DNA of 64,000 nt from Symbiodinium natans (Eukaryota; Sar; Dinophyceae; Suessiales; Symbiodiniaceae). Shown here one piece after another: positions 1 through 11,200 of the stretch. Made by a program: the position numbers and the translations under genes. Each line of letters opens with the position of its first letter. Position 1 is the stretch's first letter. Location: NCBI GenBank assembly GCA_905221605.1, contig CAJNDS010002808.1:32501-96500 (forward strand). The letters are read 5' to 3'. The notes beneath the pieces are model-generated. The model worked only from the letters and a program-made list of their open reading frames with translations, was not told the origin of the DNA and ran no database searches.

Positions 1-5
1 CTCTC

Positions 6-37
<32 letters not shown>

Positions 38-183
38 CTTCTTCTTCTTCTTCTTCTTCTTCTTCTTCTTCTTCTTCTTCTTCTTCTTCTTCTTCTTCTT
101 CTTTCTTCTTCTTCTTCTTCGTCTTATTCTTTCTTCTTCTTCTTCTCTTCTTCTTCTTCTTCTTCTTCTTCTTCTTCTTCTTC
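1..183. repeat. CTT trinucleotide microsatellite
   Basis: Nearly pure CTT/TTC repeats with a few CTTT and CTC interruptions, followed by a poly-C run at about 204-216. Confidence 0.97.
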
Positions 184-254
184 GGGGCTTGAGGGGATCA
201 ACCCCCCCCCCCCCCCGCGTGCTAAGCGCGCCCAGTCTGCAATGAGTTCATATG

Positions 255-280
255 CTCTCTCTCTCTCTCTCTTTTCCTGG

Positions 281-311
<31 letters not shown>

Positions 312-316
312 TCGCT
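255..316. repeat. CT dinucleotide tract
   Basis: Two blocks of CT repeats separated by TTTTCCTGG. Confidence 0.95.
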
Positions 317-397
317 CTCTGCAACACCGAGAAGGACCATCTCTTCCAGAACTGACCGTGTGGAGGCCGTTGGGGTGCCGAGCGAGCCCCTCGTGGC

Positions 398-2194
398 CTC
401 GGCATCGCAGACACTGAGGAAGAGCTGCGGCACCTGGATGGACGCCTTCTGCTCGCCCTGACAGCAAACCCGATTTCCATGTCCCCACCGTTCTTGCAGC
501 CCCTAGAAGATCATTGCAGTTTGTTGCAACCGAAACCTATAGCCAACTACGTACTTGTCAAGAAAAGTTCAGACAGTCTAATGCTGAGGGCTCGGGGCCT
601 TGACTGCAGGGGCTCACTATCGGACTCGAGAATTTTTGCAGTCCGGGCTCAGTGCCTCCTCCGAATCGGGATCATGTACTGGGAGGGGTGTGAGAACTTG
701 CAGGGCAACGCATGAATCCCTACGTATATCTCTTGCACTATACAGAAACCAGAGCTGAAGCCCTGCAGTGCTTCGGAGGAAGCAGCACATTAGACCGCAC
801 AAATGCAAATCCATTCGCTTCGCACCTTTTGCTTCTGAACTCCGAGCCCAAGATTAGAATTAAAAAGCCAGGGAGAGAAAAGACACAAAACAACAAACAA
901 AAAGGAAACGACCCCAAAACCCTAAACCGAAAGCCCAAGTCGCCTGCAAGTGCTGCTCTAAGGAGATCTCCAGATCAAGGGAGGTTCCAAGCGCCACCTC
1001 CCCCAAGACGCCAGCACAACTTAGAGGGCTAAGGAGACCTTCAAACAACTCAACCAGAGACCCAGCAAACCCTCTAAGGCCGAGGTGTAGATACCCACTG
1101 TTGCGCGTGGCTCATCCGTTGTGTACCAAAGCTGTTTAAGGGGAGCGTGCCTACAACCCCTATTCTGTAATCTCGTATATGCCCTGTAGTACGTGTGTTT
1201 ACCAGTGCCTCAAAGACCGATAAGCCTTGACACCTGGATGAAAGTGAAAGCTCCGGGCGAAAAGCAAGAGGCCCCAGACCTCAAAAAGCCCCAAATCCCC
1301 TGATCCGTACGCACCCCCAGAAACACACACCAAACAAAAACGATAACAGAAAATATAAGAAGGAAAACAAGACACTCAGGAACCCAACCCCAAACCCCCT
1401 CCGACATCCTCTGCCCCCGAGGCTCGTTGACGGCTGCCCCGAAGTCGTTCCCGAGCTGGCCGTTGAACTCGGGCTTCTTGGGATGGTAAGGACCTCGGGC
1501 CCGAAGCACCTCAGCTTGCTGGTGCTTGCGGGGGGTTTAGGGGTTTAGGGTTTAGGGGTTCAGGGGTTTAGGGTTTTGGGGTTCAGGGGTTTAGGGTTTT
1601 GGGGTTTAGGGTTTAGGGTTTAGGGGTTTGGGGGAAAGGGTTTAGGGGTTTAGGGGGAAGTGACTGGGGTAATTGGGCTCGTCGGCTATGCGGTCATCTA
1701 AGGATGTCTTTCTTTTTTTTGGTTGAGATCCACTGAATTCACTTAGGGGTCTAGGGCTTTGGGGTCAAGGGTGGTAACTGAGTAGCAACCTGCTGCGAGG
1801 GCTAGGGGTTTAGGTTTTGGGGGTTTTGGGGGGGGCTTTGAGGTTTTAGGCCCTAGGATTCTCTTGCAAACCCCTTGCCCTCGAATCCTCAACCCTCCCA
1901 ACCCCCGAAATTGTCTCAGCAGCCCCGACACCCTGAACCCTGTGGTGCTCGAGCCCCTAAAACCCTCAACCCCAAACCCCAAACCCCAAACCCCAAACCC
2001 TAAACCCCAAACCCGAAACCCTAAACCCTAAACCAAACCAAAAACCCTAAAACCTTCAGCCCACCCCGGAAACCCTGCAGCCAGCAGGGCGCCACGTCCA
2101 GGGGCCGGCCGTTGAAGTAGCCGGCGTGGTCGAAGCGAAGCACCGGCGGCTCGTCCGTATGGGGCCCTGCACCCCCGAGGTTGTTGTACACGAC
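398..2194 (-). CDS. Array I cassette 6 (continues past the left edge)
   Basis: A and B are fused in one 102-nt exon, 2194-2093, reading VVYNNLGGAGPHTDEPP then LRFDHAGYFNGRPLDV. This shows directly that A and B are neighbours in the protein. C 1509-1426 (VLRARGPYHPKKPEFNGQLG, ending VN), D 997-944 (VALGTSLDLEISLEQHLQ) and E 433-398 (VPQLFLSVCDAE) follow in the expected order. All donors are GC except C, which is GA. Modules E2 to F would lie left of this window. The lack of an A/B intron makes this the most intron-poor copy of the A-B segment. Confidence 0.72.
1528..1662 (+). repeat. Telomere-like TTTAGGG array, degenerate
   Basis: TTTAGGG with many TTTAGGGG and TTCAGGGG variants. It lies just upstream, on the coding strand, of array I exon C in cassette 6. 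Confidence 0.93.
1960..2065 (-). repeat. Telomere-like CCCTAAA array
   Basis: CCCTAAA, CCCCAAA and CCCGAAA units just downstream, on the coding strand, of the fused A/B exon. A TTTAGGG-like block at 2222-2278 lies on the other side, so the exon is bracketed by opposed arrays. Confidence 0.9.
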
Positions 2195-4248
2195 CTGAAG
2201 GGACTGAGGTTTTTTGGGGCTAGAGCTTATAGAAGGTTTCGGGTTTCGGCTTTGGGTTTAGGGTTTCGGATTTAGGGTGCCCGGCAACCTTATCACGTCG
2301 GAATGCTCGGCCTGCTTGGACATGAGCCCAAAACCGAAAAATTTGCAACCCCTGACAATCTTGCCGAGGGCTCTGGCAATGAAGGGGCTTAGAGCTTTAC
2401 GGTTGCAGGGTTTTTGAATTGAAGGTTCAGAAGGGTTTATAGGGTGGTGATCCCTGTATTTTTCCTCCAGAAGTGTCCTGGGCTGGTCATGGTTCCGGGT
2501 TCGGGTTTGGGGCTTTAAGACTTTAGGGCTTCGCCACGCCAAACGCCCCCGCATGACTCTTTGCCGGAGCCCTTCAAGCAGAAAAGATTCCAGAACTGCC
2601 TCAGGAGCAAGGCAGTTGCTAACACACACTCCGCTGCGTTGGTCTTTGCCAGGAAGGAACAAGGAAGCCTATGTTCAAGCGGGACATGTAAGCAGTTGAT
2701 TTCATTGCTGAACACAGAACCTTGAGTAAGCGATACAAACCTCACATGGATGTCTTTATCTTCTTCCTCTTCATGTTTTCTGCCTGCTGCTTCATGCGAT
2801 GCAGGTTGCATCTTCGGGGCTGGGCGTTCTTTGGCTCATGTTAGTTCTTTTAATGTGCAAGCTACTCGGGCTGAGATGGCGCTGCCCAGCGGAACCAAAT
2901 TTCTGAAACCCGGAGCCCACTCCCGCCATCACCCTGAACACCAAAACACGAAGCCGGGCCCCGGGCATTCTGAGCAGTAAGGAGGAGGCTGTCGCCATAG
3001 TGCTTGGGTGCTACTGCGTCCACCTGAAAGCGCACAAGGGTGAGTGCTTCCTTGAGAACTGGGCCGCAGAAGCTAAAGCTAAAGACGAGTTTTGCAAGCC
3101 TCCGGCACACGTGCTCCAGAGGCCGCGTTGCGAGCAACTCCCAAGGGACAGATTCTAAACAATGCTCTGACCGTAGCTGCTTACTGAAAGCCAAAAGCAT
3201 GCTGGCGCAGTCTCCAGGACTCTGTCTATCTTCACCATGGTTTCCCGATAGCATTCTGACCCCAAATGTCCCCGGAGCACAAGCTGAAAAAATCAAACAC
3301 AAAACAAAACAATGCAGTCCCTCCCATAGCAAGGCCACCGAAATTACGGGAAACATGGCAAAACGTCTCATGCTTCTACACTCCAATCCCGAACTTCATC
3401 CCAACGAGGGGATACCCTCAACTTGGCAGGGCAACTGCAAAACCGAATCTTCAGGTTACAGGGTTCTTAAGGGAGCAGGGTTCATGGGGGGTGGGTACCT
3501 CTAGGGAACCTTAAGGAAGAAGAACCCTTTAGTTCAGCTTTGGGGTTTAGGGCTCAAGGGCTGCAACTTCGAACTGCCACCTGTGCCAAAAGGGGCTGCA
3601 AAGCCAATCTGGAATTGGGGATCTGGGGGTTTGCACTTGGCTTCAGCTTGTGAAGGCCGGAAGTGGCTCTCAGATAGGGCCCCTTGAGACCCCTGGAGGT
3701 GCCCTTTCTTGACTGAAACCCCTAAACCCTAAACCCTAAACCGTAAACTTCGTGCAGGAAAGGACAGAGGATCACTAGAAGACTAGAAGCAGGTCAACCA
3801 CCCGGCCTTCGCCTGGGACCTCTGGAAGTGTCCTGCGCGGCACAAGGTTTCGGCCAGAGGAGCTGTGGCGGACTTGAGATGCAGCTCTTGCACCCCCCCC
3901 CCCCCAGAATCCCAAATTCGCCGGATGTGACCTGCAAACACCAACATCCCACGCCTTCCCATGGTCTTGAGCTCATTAAACACCAAAACCCATAAAACCG
4001 CCAGGGCTTTGGAAGCTCCAGGTTCTTGAACGGTGTGACCGAGTTCTTCTTCGCATCTCAACATTGCTGCAGGCCCCTAAGCCCTAAACTCTAAACACCT
4101 AAAGCCCAAGTCCCCAAGCCTTGAACCGGTAGACACGCAGGTGAACACCCCAAATCCTCAAGCCTGTGCGCGAAACATTCGTGTGGGCTCTAAAACCTTA
4201 AACCCCTAAAGCCATGGAGTCCCCCAAACCTCCCTCAGCTCCTAAACT

Positions 4249-4368
4249 GGTTTAGGGTTTAGGCTTAGGGTTTAGGGTTAGGGTCTAGGGTCTAGGGTCT
4301 AGGGTTTAGGGTTTGGGGTCTAGGGTCTAGGGTCTAGGGCTTGGGGTTTAGAGTTTAGGGTCCGAAAC
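4249..4368 (+). repeat. Telomere-like TTTAGGG/TCTAGGG array
   Basis: Mixed TTTAGGG and TCTAGGG units. No exon was found beside it. Confidence 0.92.
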
Positions 4369-5189
4369 CCCTACACTCACCGTCCTTTCGGCAAGTGCGG
4401 GCTCGGCAGCACGGCGATGGGCCCCTTCCTCTCGTGGCTCGCAACCTCCTCTGGATGGAAGGGTTTGAGCAAGCTGCCCTTAAGCCCAAGCACAAGGGGC
4501 GGGGCTTAAAACCTAGATCCCAAACATGCGGGAGGGCGGGGGCAAGGGCGGCAGGGGGGCTTTAGGGTTTGGCATTGTAGGTTCGGGTGTGTGCTGGTCC
4601 GGGTCGCAAGGCGCGGTCACGGAGAAGCTGATCCGTAGGTGGCGACACCCTCATTATGAACCCGGCGCTTCTTCGTGTATGTTGGTAGTTGGCGTCAGTC
4701 TGCTGTCGCCACAAGCGCATTGCTGAAGCAGCTGTGTGACCTCAAAGTCTTGATGGCAAGGTCACCGTTCATCCATCGCTGCCCTCGCCAAATTGCCAAA
4801 GCACTCGGAGTTGCAGGTGCTGGTGCCAGTGCTGGCGCAACAGCGCTTAGCTGCACTTCGAGCAGATAGCCAGAGACCCAGTCATGTATGGGAACGGTAA
4901 TCTCTCACAAATCACGGCCTTCATGATCTTTCAGACTCTGGAGACTCGGAATCGCAGCACAGAGTACGCCAAAGGCATGCTACTGGCGAATCAGTGGTAG
5001 TGCTAGGGTGAAAAAAAGGATGGGGAAGGCATACGGGCCTTCGGTAAGGGCTTAATTAAAGAAAAAACATTCCAACCCCCCACGTGGGCATTTCCCAAAA
5101 ATAGGTGTACCCCTTGATACCCCTTGTATACCCCAAGCTAGCAGAATCCTTCTCATATGAAACCCTCAAATAGGTACCAGAACCCTGAA

Positions 5190-5226
5190 ACCCTAAACCC
5201 CAAACCCTAAACCCTAAACCCCAAAT
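5190..5226 (-). repeat. Short CCCTAAA array below exon F of cassette 5
   Basis: About five CCCTAAA/CCCCAAA units starting sixteen bases after the F exon donor. The array at 5330-5450 is on the other side in opposite orientation. Confidence 0.9.
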
Positions 5227-5241
5227 CCTCCCCACATCTGC

Positions 5242-8200
5242 CTGCAAATCCGGAGAGCGCACGGCGATGAAGAAGTTCCGGCCGGCCCAGAGCCCTCCCA
5301 TGGAGTTCCCTGTCTTTGGGGGATGGATTTAGGGTTTCGGGTTGAGGGTTTAGGGTTTGGGGTTTAGGGTTTAGGGTTTAGGGTTTAGGGTTTAGGGTTT
5401 AGGGTTTAGGGTTTAGGGTTTAGGGTTTAGGGTTTAGGGCAGGGTTTAGGGTTTTGGGTCTTCCTAACATCAACCAGCCATAGACTCACGAGAGGTTTCC
5501 GGACTCGGGGAACGTCTGGCTTGCCATGGCTGAGGTTGATTTTCAAGTTCCTGGGTCGAAGGCTTCAGGGGGGCTTAGGCCCTGGTATTTGGGATTTTGA
5601 GATCCAAGGTTTAGGGTTTAGGGTTTAGGGTTTAGGGTTTAGGGTTTAGGGTTTAGGGTTTAGGGTTTGGGGTTTGGGGTTTGGGGTTTGGGGTTTGGGG
5701 TTTAGCGTTTAGGGTTTAGGGTTTAGGGTTTAGGATTTAGGATTTAGGGTTTAGGGTTCAGGTGTCTTCGGAAGGAGGATGTCAGAATTGGGACTTCAGG
5801 AGAATGGAGCGGCAGAGCTCCCGAATTCCCTGAGTTATATAAGCCCCAGAACCTGAGCTTGTAAGGAACCCAAAAGCACCAAATGTTCTTGGTGATGAGG
5901 TTGTTTGGGGCTTGGGGGTTTAGGACTGAGGGTTAAGGGTTTGAGGTTTAGGGTTTAGGGTTTAGGATTAGGGGTTCTTGGGGCGTCCAGACGGCCTGGG
6001 CTTTCCAGAGCCCGGAGCCGGATGGACACCTGGATGTCGAGACAAGATGTTTTGTTTCGGGGAAGTCTGTGGTAGTTTAGGGCAATCTCGGATTTTCAAG
6101 GCCTGCGGTTGATTTCGGGGTTTACAAAGAAACTAAAACCTAGTCAAGCTTGATTTTCGCCGTACCATTAACATCAAACCTGAAACCCTCAGCCGCCTAC
6201 ACCCTAGTTAAATAAACCTAACATTAAACCGAGAACCCTACGTAAAACATACCTACCTACCCGAAGCTTACCAAATTAACTAAGCACCGTACCGCGGAGT
6301 AGCGGAATTGGCATGAAGTCCATTTTACATGGGGCGTGACGGAGTGATCTACATGCCGCTTGCATTTATACTACTACTAAATGGGTCCGGAGGAGGCTGC
6401 CATGTTGTTTTGGGAGCCTAATAAAAAAAACAAGGGGGTTGCCCTTTCAAAAGGGACCACGGAACTAGCTGCTACTAACTTAGCAGAGTGGGTCGCACGT
6501 TCATCCTGCTGCAGCAAAACCAACCTAAAACCGACCTAAAACCCCTAAACCCTACCTAAAAAACTACTAGGTGGTTTGCTGTTCTGTCCGGGAGCAGCCT
6601 CGCAACACAGAAGGAGAATGCAAAGCAGACGACAGGGCCGAACACGCGGAAATGCGGGGGAGGGGGGGCGGGCGGGGAGGGATTTCAGGAGCCGAAATCG
6701 ACTTCAAGCTGAAACCCGAAACCCTCGACCCCACCGTGTGCACGTCGCGGAATTCGAGGAGCGGCGCTGGCCCGCTGGGGAGGCTCCAGGCCTCCAAGGG
6801 CTTAGCACTCAGGGACTTTAGGGCTTTGGATTGAAGACTTGGGGGTTAGGTTCTTAGGTCCAGGACCCGTCTGCTCTCGAAGCCGTACCAGGGGCCTTGG
6901 AAACGGAAGACGCCTTCGGCTCCCGTAGAACTTCAAAACCAAGATAGTACTAGCTACTACTAGCATCACTATCATTGCTCTTCTTCTTCTGCTGAGTGCT
7001 GTATATGAATGTAATATTTTTAATGAATGTTTTGAGTGTATAAAGAACGACAGGGATGCGTCACTTGACGCGTGAAGGCCCAGGGCTTGACAGCTTGGTT
7101 TACAGGGTCCGGGTGCGGAGCTGCGACGTCCCAGCTGCGCGGATTCGTGATGCCAGGTTGTGTCTTCGACTTCTGGCCCTGGCAATTTTCACTGGTTCAA
7201 GTATGAACCGCTGGTTTTTGGATCCTTCCTTCAGTGATGAGTCCTCGCAGGAAGCTGAGGTTCACGTGGCCAATCTACATGTTGAGCACATCTCGGCGTC
7301 GTGGATCTTTAGAATTCAGCTTCAACACCAGCTGCCAAACCCTGCCGCTGTAGGTCTCCATGTGTGGGAGATTGTGGTCCTTGGCATAATGCCTGCATGG
7401 CTTTCAGCACCTCGTTTTTTTGCCGCAGCGCGTGCGTGCAAATAGTTGTTCAAGAGTTTGCGAACTTGGGCATCTGATGGCGCCAGCTGCCACTGTCCTA
7501 TGGTACGACTCGACAGGAAGGCCGTCTGCAAGCCACGGCTGATGACAGCGGGCGTGCTCTTCCCATCGACCATCAAGCGGAGCTTTCGCAAAGAACACTT
7601 ACTGGCTGCTGCGTTTGAAAACACCAGCGCCGCCTCACAGAAATCCGAGTTCAAGTCGTCGTCCAAATAACCCAGTCTCTCGAGCACACGTGCAGCCAAA
7701 TCTTCTGAGTCTCTCAGCATGAAAGGTCCCGGGCTCTGTCCAAAAGCTCGGTACGTGGACCTGGGAGGGTTTCTGGAACAGCCCACAGGAAGCAGGAAAG
7801 CAAGATCCCTCTCGTTTGTGGTCCATGACGCACTGCGTGGGTGCCCAATGGAGGCAGAATACATTTCTTTCATGGCGCCAACAGAGGGATAAACTGTCAG
7901 AGGTCCCATGCAACTGGCAAGCCAGCACTTGGCAATGCATGGCACAAGCTCCTCTGCATGTGACCGGTAACCAAGGTCTGCTACGAACCCTAAACCCTAA
8001 ACCCTAAACCCTAAACCCTAAATCCTTATCCACATTCATCCCGCGGATGCCTTTGGTTGACAACGCAATCCATTGCGATCCATGAACTCTTTCCACTTGG
8101 AATTCCGTTCCCTGGCTCTTTCGGACAAAACGGTTCCCCTAATTGATCCGGAGTAGCGTTTCAGCCGTGTCAGAGCCTCGCTGACGGGCTCCGTCAAACT

Positions 8201-11200
8201 GTCACGGCATCTGATGACTGGCTCACAGTTGTTGGGTCTTGAGCGTTTTAGCCGCACGCGGCTCATGGCCGCACAACTGCGGCTGGCAAGGATGCTCACA
8301 GCAAACACAATAGGCATGGCAGCAGTGTCGGCGTTAGCCGATACCGGCGCAACCTGTGTCACTTGTGTCAGATGCCAGGGTACTGCACTTGGATTCTTGA
8401 CCAGCCACAAGCCGACTTTGACGTGAGAAGAGAGCATATGGCCCGTGCCGACACCAACTGCTCCGAGGCTGCAGGAATCAGCTTTCTGGGGCAGCTGGAA
8501 ATTGAAGGTTATAGACTTGTGGCTATTCATCTGAAATTTGCTCAGCACCTTCCTTTGCTCTCTCCCTCCCCTCCGTAGCAGCCTTAACACTTCTGCTGCA
8601 AACATTTTCTCCGTCTGCAGATGAGCTGTACAGATACGAAGTGCAGTTCAGAAGGACACCTAGACTATCTAGGTAACAGACACCGCAGGGAGGTGATTTG
8701 GGAACCATTCGCAGCGAGCAAGGTATGAACACTACGGTTAGTCATATGTGTGCATAAACGTATAAACACAGATTTCCTGTGATTTCCTGAACGAACGGGC
8801 ATGAAGGTGCAAGACCCGAAGAACACCAAACCCTACCACCTTTTTTCTCAGGATGCGATATGAGATGGGTCTCAGGGTTCTTACATGGTCCCTTACCCCT
8901 TATAGACCCCTAAACCCTAAACCCTAAACCCTGAACCCTATACACCCTCTAAAATCATGGGTTCAGGACTTTGTGACTATCGGCCTGGTTTGGGTGGACA
9001 AGGGTCCCGATCGGTGTGCTTGTGCCGTTCGGCCACTTGGCTGCCTGGCGCAAGCCCCGGCTCATAGGGGTTTAGGGTTTAGGGGTTTAGGGTTTAGGGT
9101 TTAGGGTTTAGGGTTTAGGGTTTAGGGTTTAGGGTTTAGGGTTTAAGGTTTAGGGTTTAGGGTTTAGGGTTTAGGGTTCGGGGTTTATGGTTTAGGGTTA
9201 GGGTTTAGGGTTCAAGGTTCAGGCTTTTAGGGGTTTCGGGTTCAAGGTTCCGGGCCAGGGAAGCAGTATGGACCCAGGGTTTGGGGTTGTGGGTTCGGGA
9301 TGTTGGGTTTTTTGGGTTCTTGGGTTTAGGGCTTAGGGCAGCGGGGGACGCAATGAGAGCTTCATATCGGGTCAGGACATCTCGAAAGCCGCTTGGCATG
9401 CCAGAAAGTCCCAATAGTAAGTTTAAGCATCTGTAGCATTGCTGCGCTGTCTCTCGGCACTATGAAGATACCCGACGGCATGCGTTGGCACAGGATTCAA
9501 GTCCCAAAGCAGGCGCGTGTTGTGTCTCAACGTCGCTCTGCTTGCAATAGGGTTCTGCCTTGGACCCCTCAGGTTGATATCTTGGGTTTGGCGACTCTGT
9601 TACTAGGGAGGACCCCTTTTCAAGAGCACCCCCTAAATGGAACACAGGCGCAGGACCCTTCTGCAATCGGAGCCGGCCTCGAAGCCTCTCATGAAGATCT
9701 CCCCAGAAGACACAATGCTCGGAATGGGATCCTGGCATCACCATAAGGGTATTTCCCAAAATAGGGGGTACCCCTTTTATACCCCAAATAGAATCCCCTA
9801 AAAGGGGAAACCCACTACACCCTATGCGAGTTCGGCCTCCAGGGGCCTCATGTGGGCCTTTTCGGCTTGTCTCCTCTTCCAAGCCATGTCAGCCCCAAAG
9901 CAAAAAGCCCCAAAGAGAGGGCGTTTCAGGGTTCTTCAGAACCTCCTGCAAGCCCCGAATCCGAAAGAGAGCGTGCCAAGAAGCTATAGAAGCCCTCAAA
10001 CAAGCCTTTGAAAGCCCCCCACGGCAACGCAAAACCCCCTGAACCATCAATCCCAAAACCTTGAACCCAGTCCTCGGAGTCGAAGACCGAGACAAAGAGC
10101 CGCCGCAACTTGACCACCTCCCCAGTGCCGCCGGCCTCAAGCTTCTTTCGGACAGTGCGAGGCTTTTACGATGTTAGGGGGGTACCTTCTTGGGGTCCTT
10201 ATTATAAGGGGATCCTACTATTTGGGGTCCCTTAAAACGTAAGCCCCCCGTGTATGGTTGAGCGTTTGGCTGCCAGTGCCGAGCGCGCCGCGTGCTAGCG
10301 CGCTTTGGGCCGTTTGCCTCTGTTTGGAATGTTACAGCCCAAGTGCTTACACTGCGTTGTGTTTGGGGATCATTTTGAGTAGATATGCAGTTTGGTGCAG
10401 TTGAAGTGGAGACTGTTTCGAGTGCGGAAACACAGCTTGCAACCATGGTGCGGCAAATGAGAACAAACTCTGTGGAATTGCGGCTTGGGGCTCTGGATTG
10501 AAGGTTTAAGGTCCGTGGTTCAGGGTTCTCCGCCCTGAAACCTAAGATGAGGCCGGTGGTGGACCGGCTATTGGCATGTACACATCCAAGACGAGGGCTT
10601 CAGCAATCACTTTCTGCTGATGGGCCTTCTCGGCTTCCTGTTTTGCCGGCACTCTCAAGCGGGACGGCCCCTTTCAGCAGCGTCGATGTGTGCACTTCTT
10701 GTTCCAGCCGTTTGACGCAACGGAACCAATGGAACGACGGACCGAAAAAATTGAAAATACACCCAGAACCCTGTACGATTTTCAGGTGACCACACACATC
10801 CTGAGCAAAGCCTCAGCCCTCGCGGGCCCAACTTCTGCACCCAGCTCCAGCCAAAACACTTCAGCCGCAAACCTTCAAAGCAAGACCCTGACCCCTCAAA
10901 CCGTTGCCCTGAAACCTCTGAAACCTCTGAAACCCTGAAGCCTGGAGACCCAAACCCTGAAACCCGAAAAAAAAAGTCAAAACGAAGCCATGAGCCCTTC
11001 TTAAACACAGAACCCGAAGGCCCTAAAGCCCTAAAACCCTAAAGCTGAAGCCCTGAAACCCTAAGCCCCAAACTCCCTCAAGACCCTAAGGGCCAAGGGG
11101 CCCGAAAACCCGAAACCCTATAAACCCTAACACCCTCTACAACCTAAAACCCAAAAACCCTAAAACCCTGAGACCCTAAGCCCAAACCCCAAAACCCTGA

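Larger units (their letters stand above)
2195..5241. other. Gap between cassette 5 F and cassette 6 A: no gene assigned
   Basis: Contains degenerate telomere-like runs at 3715-3750 and 4249-4368, a poly-C run near 3891-3905 and short open frames without family resemblance. No module of array I was recognised here. Confidence 0.5.
5310..6748. other. Intron G2-F of cassette 5
   Basis: Apart from the telomere-like arrays this stretch shows no exon-like island. Around 6160-6300 and 6520-6570 there are looser ACCTAAAC-type runs. Confidence 0.5.
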
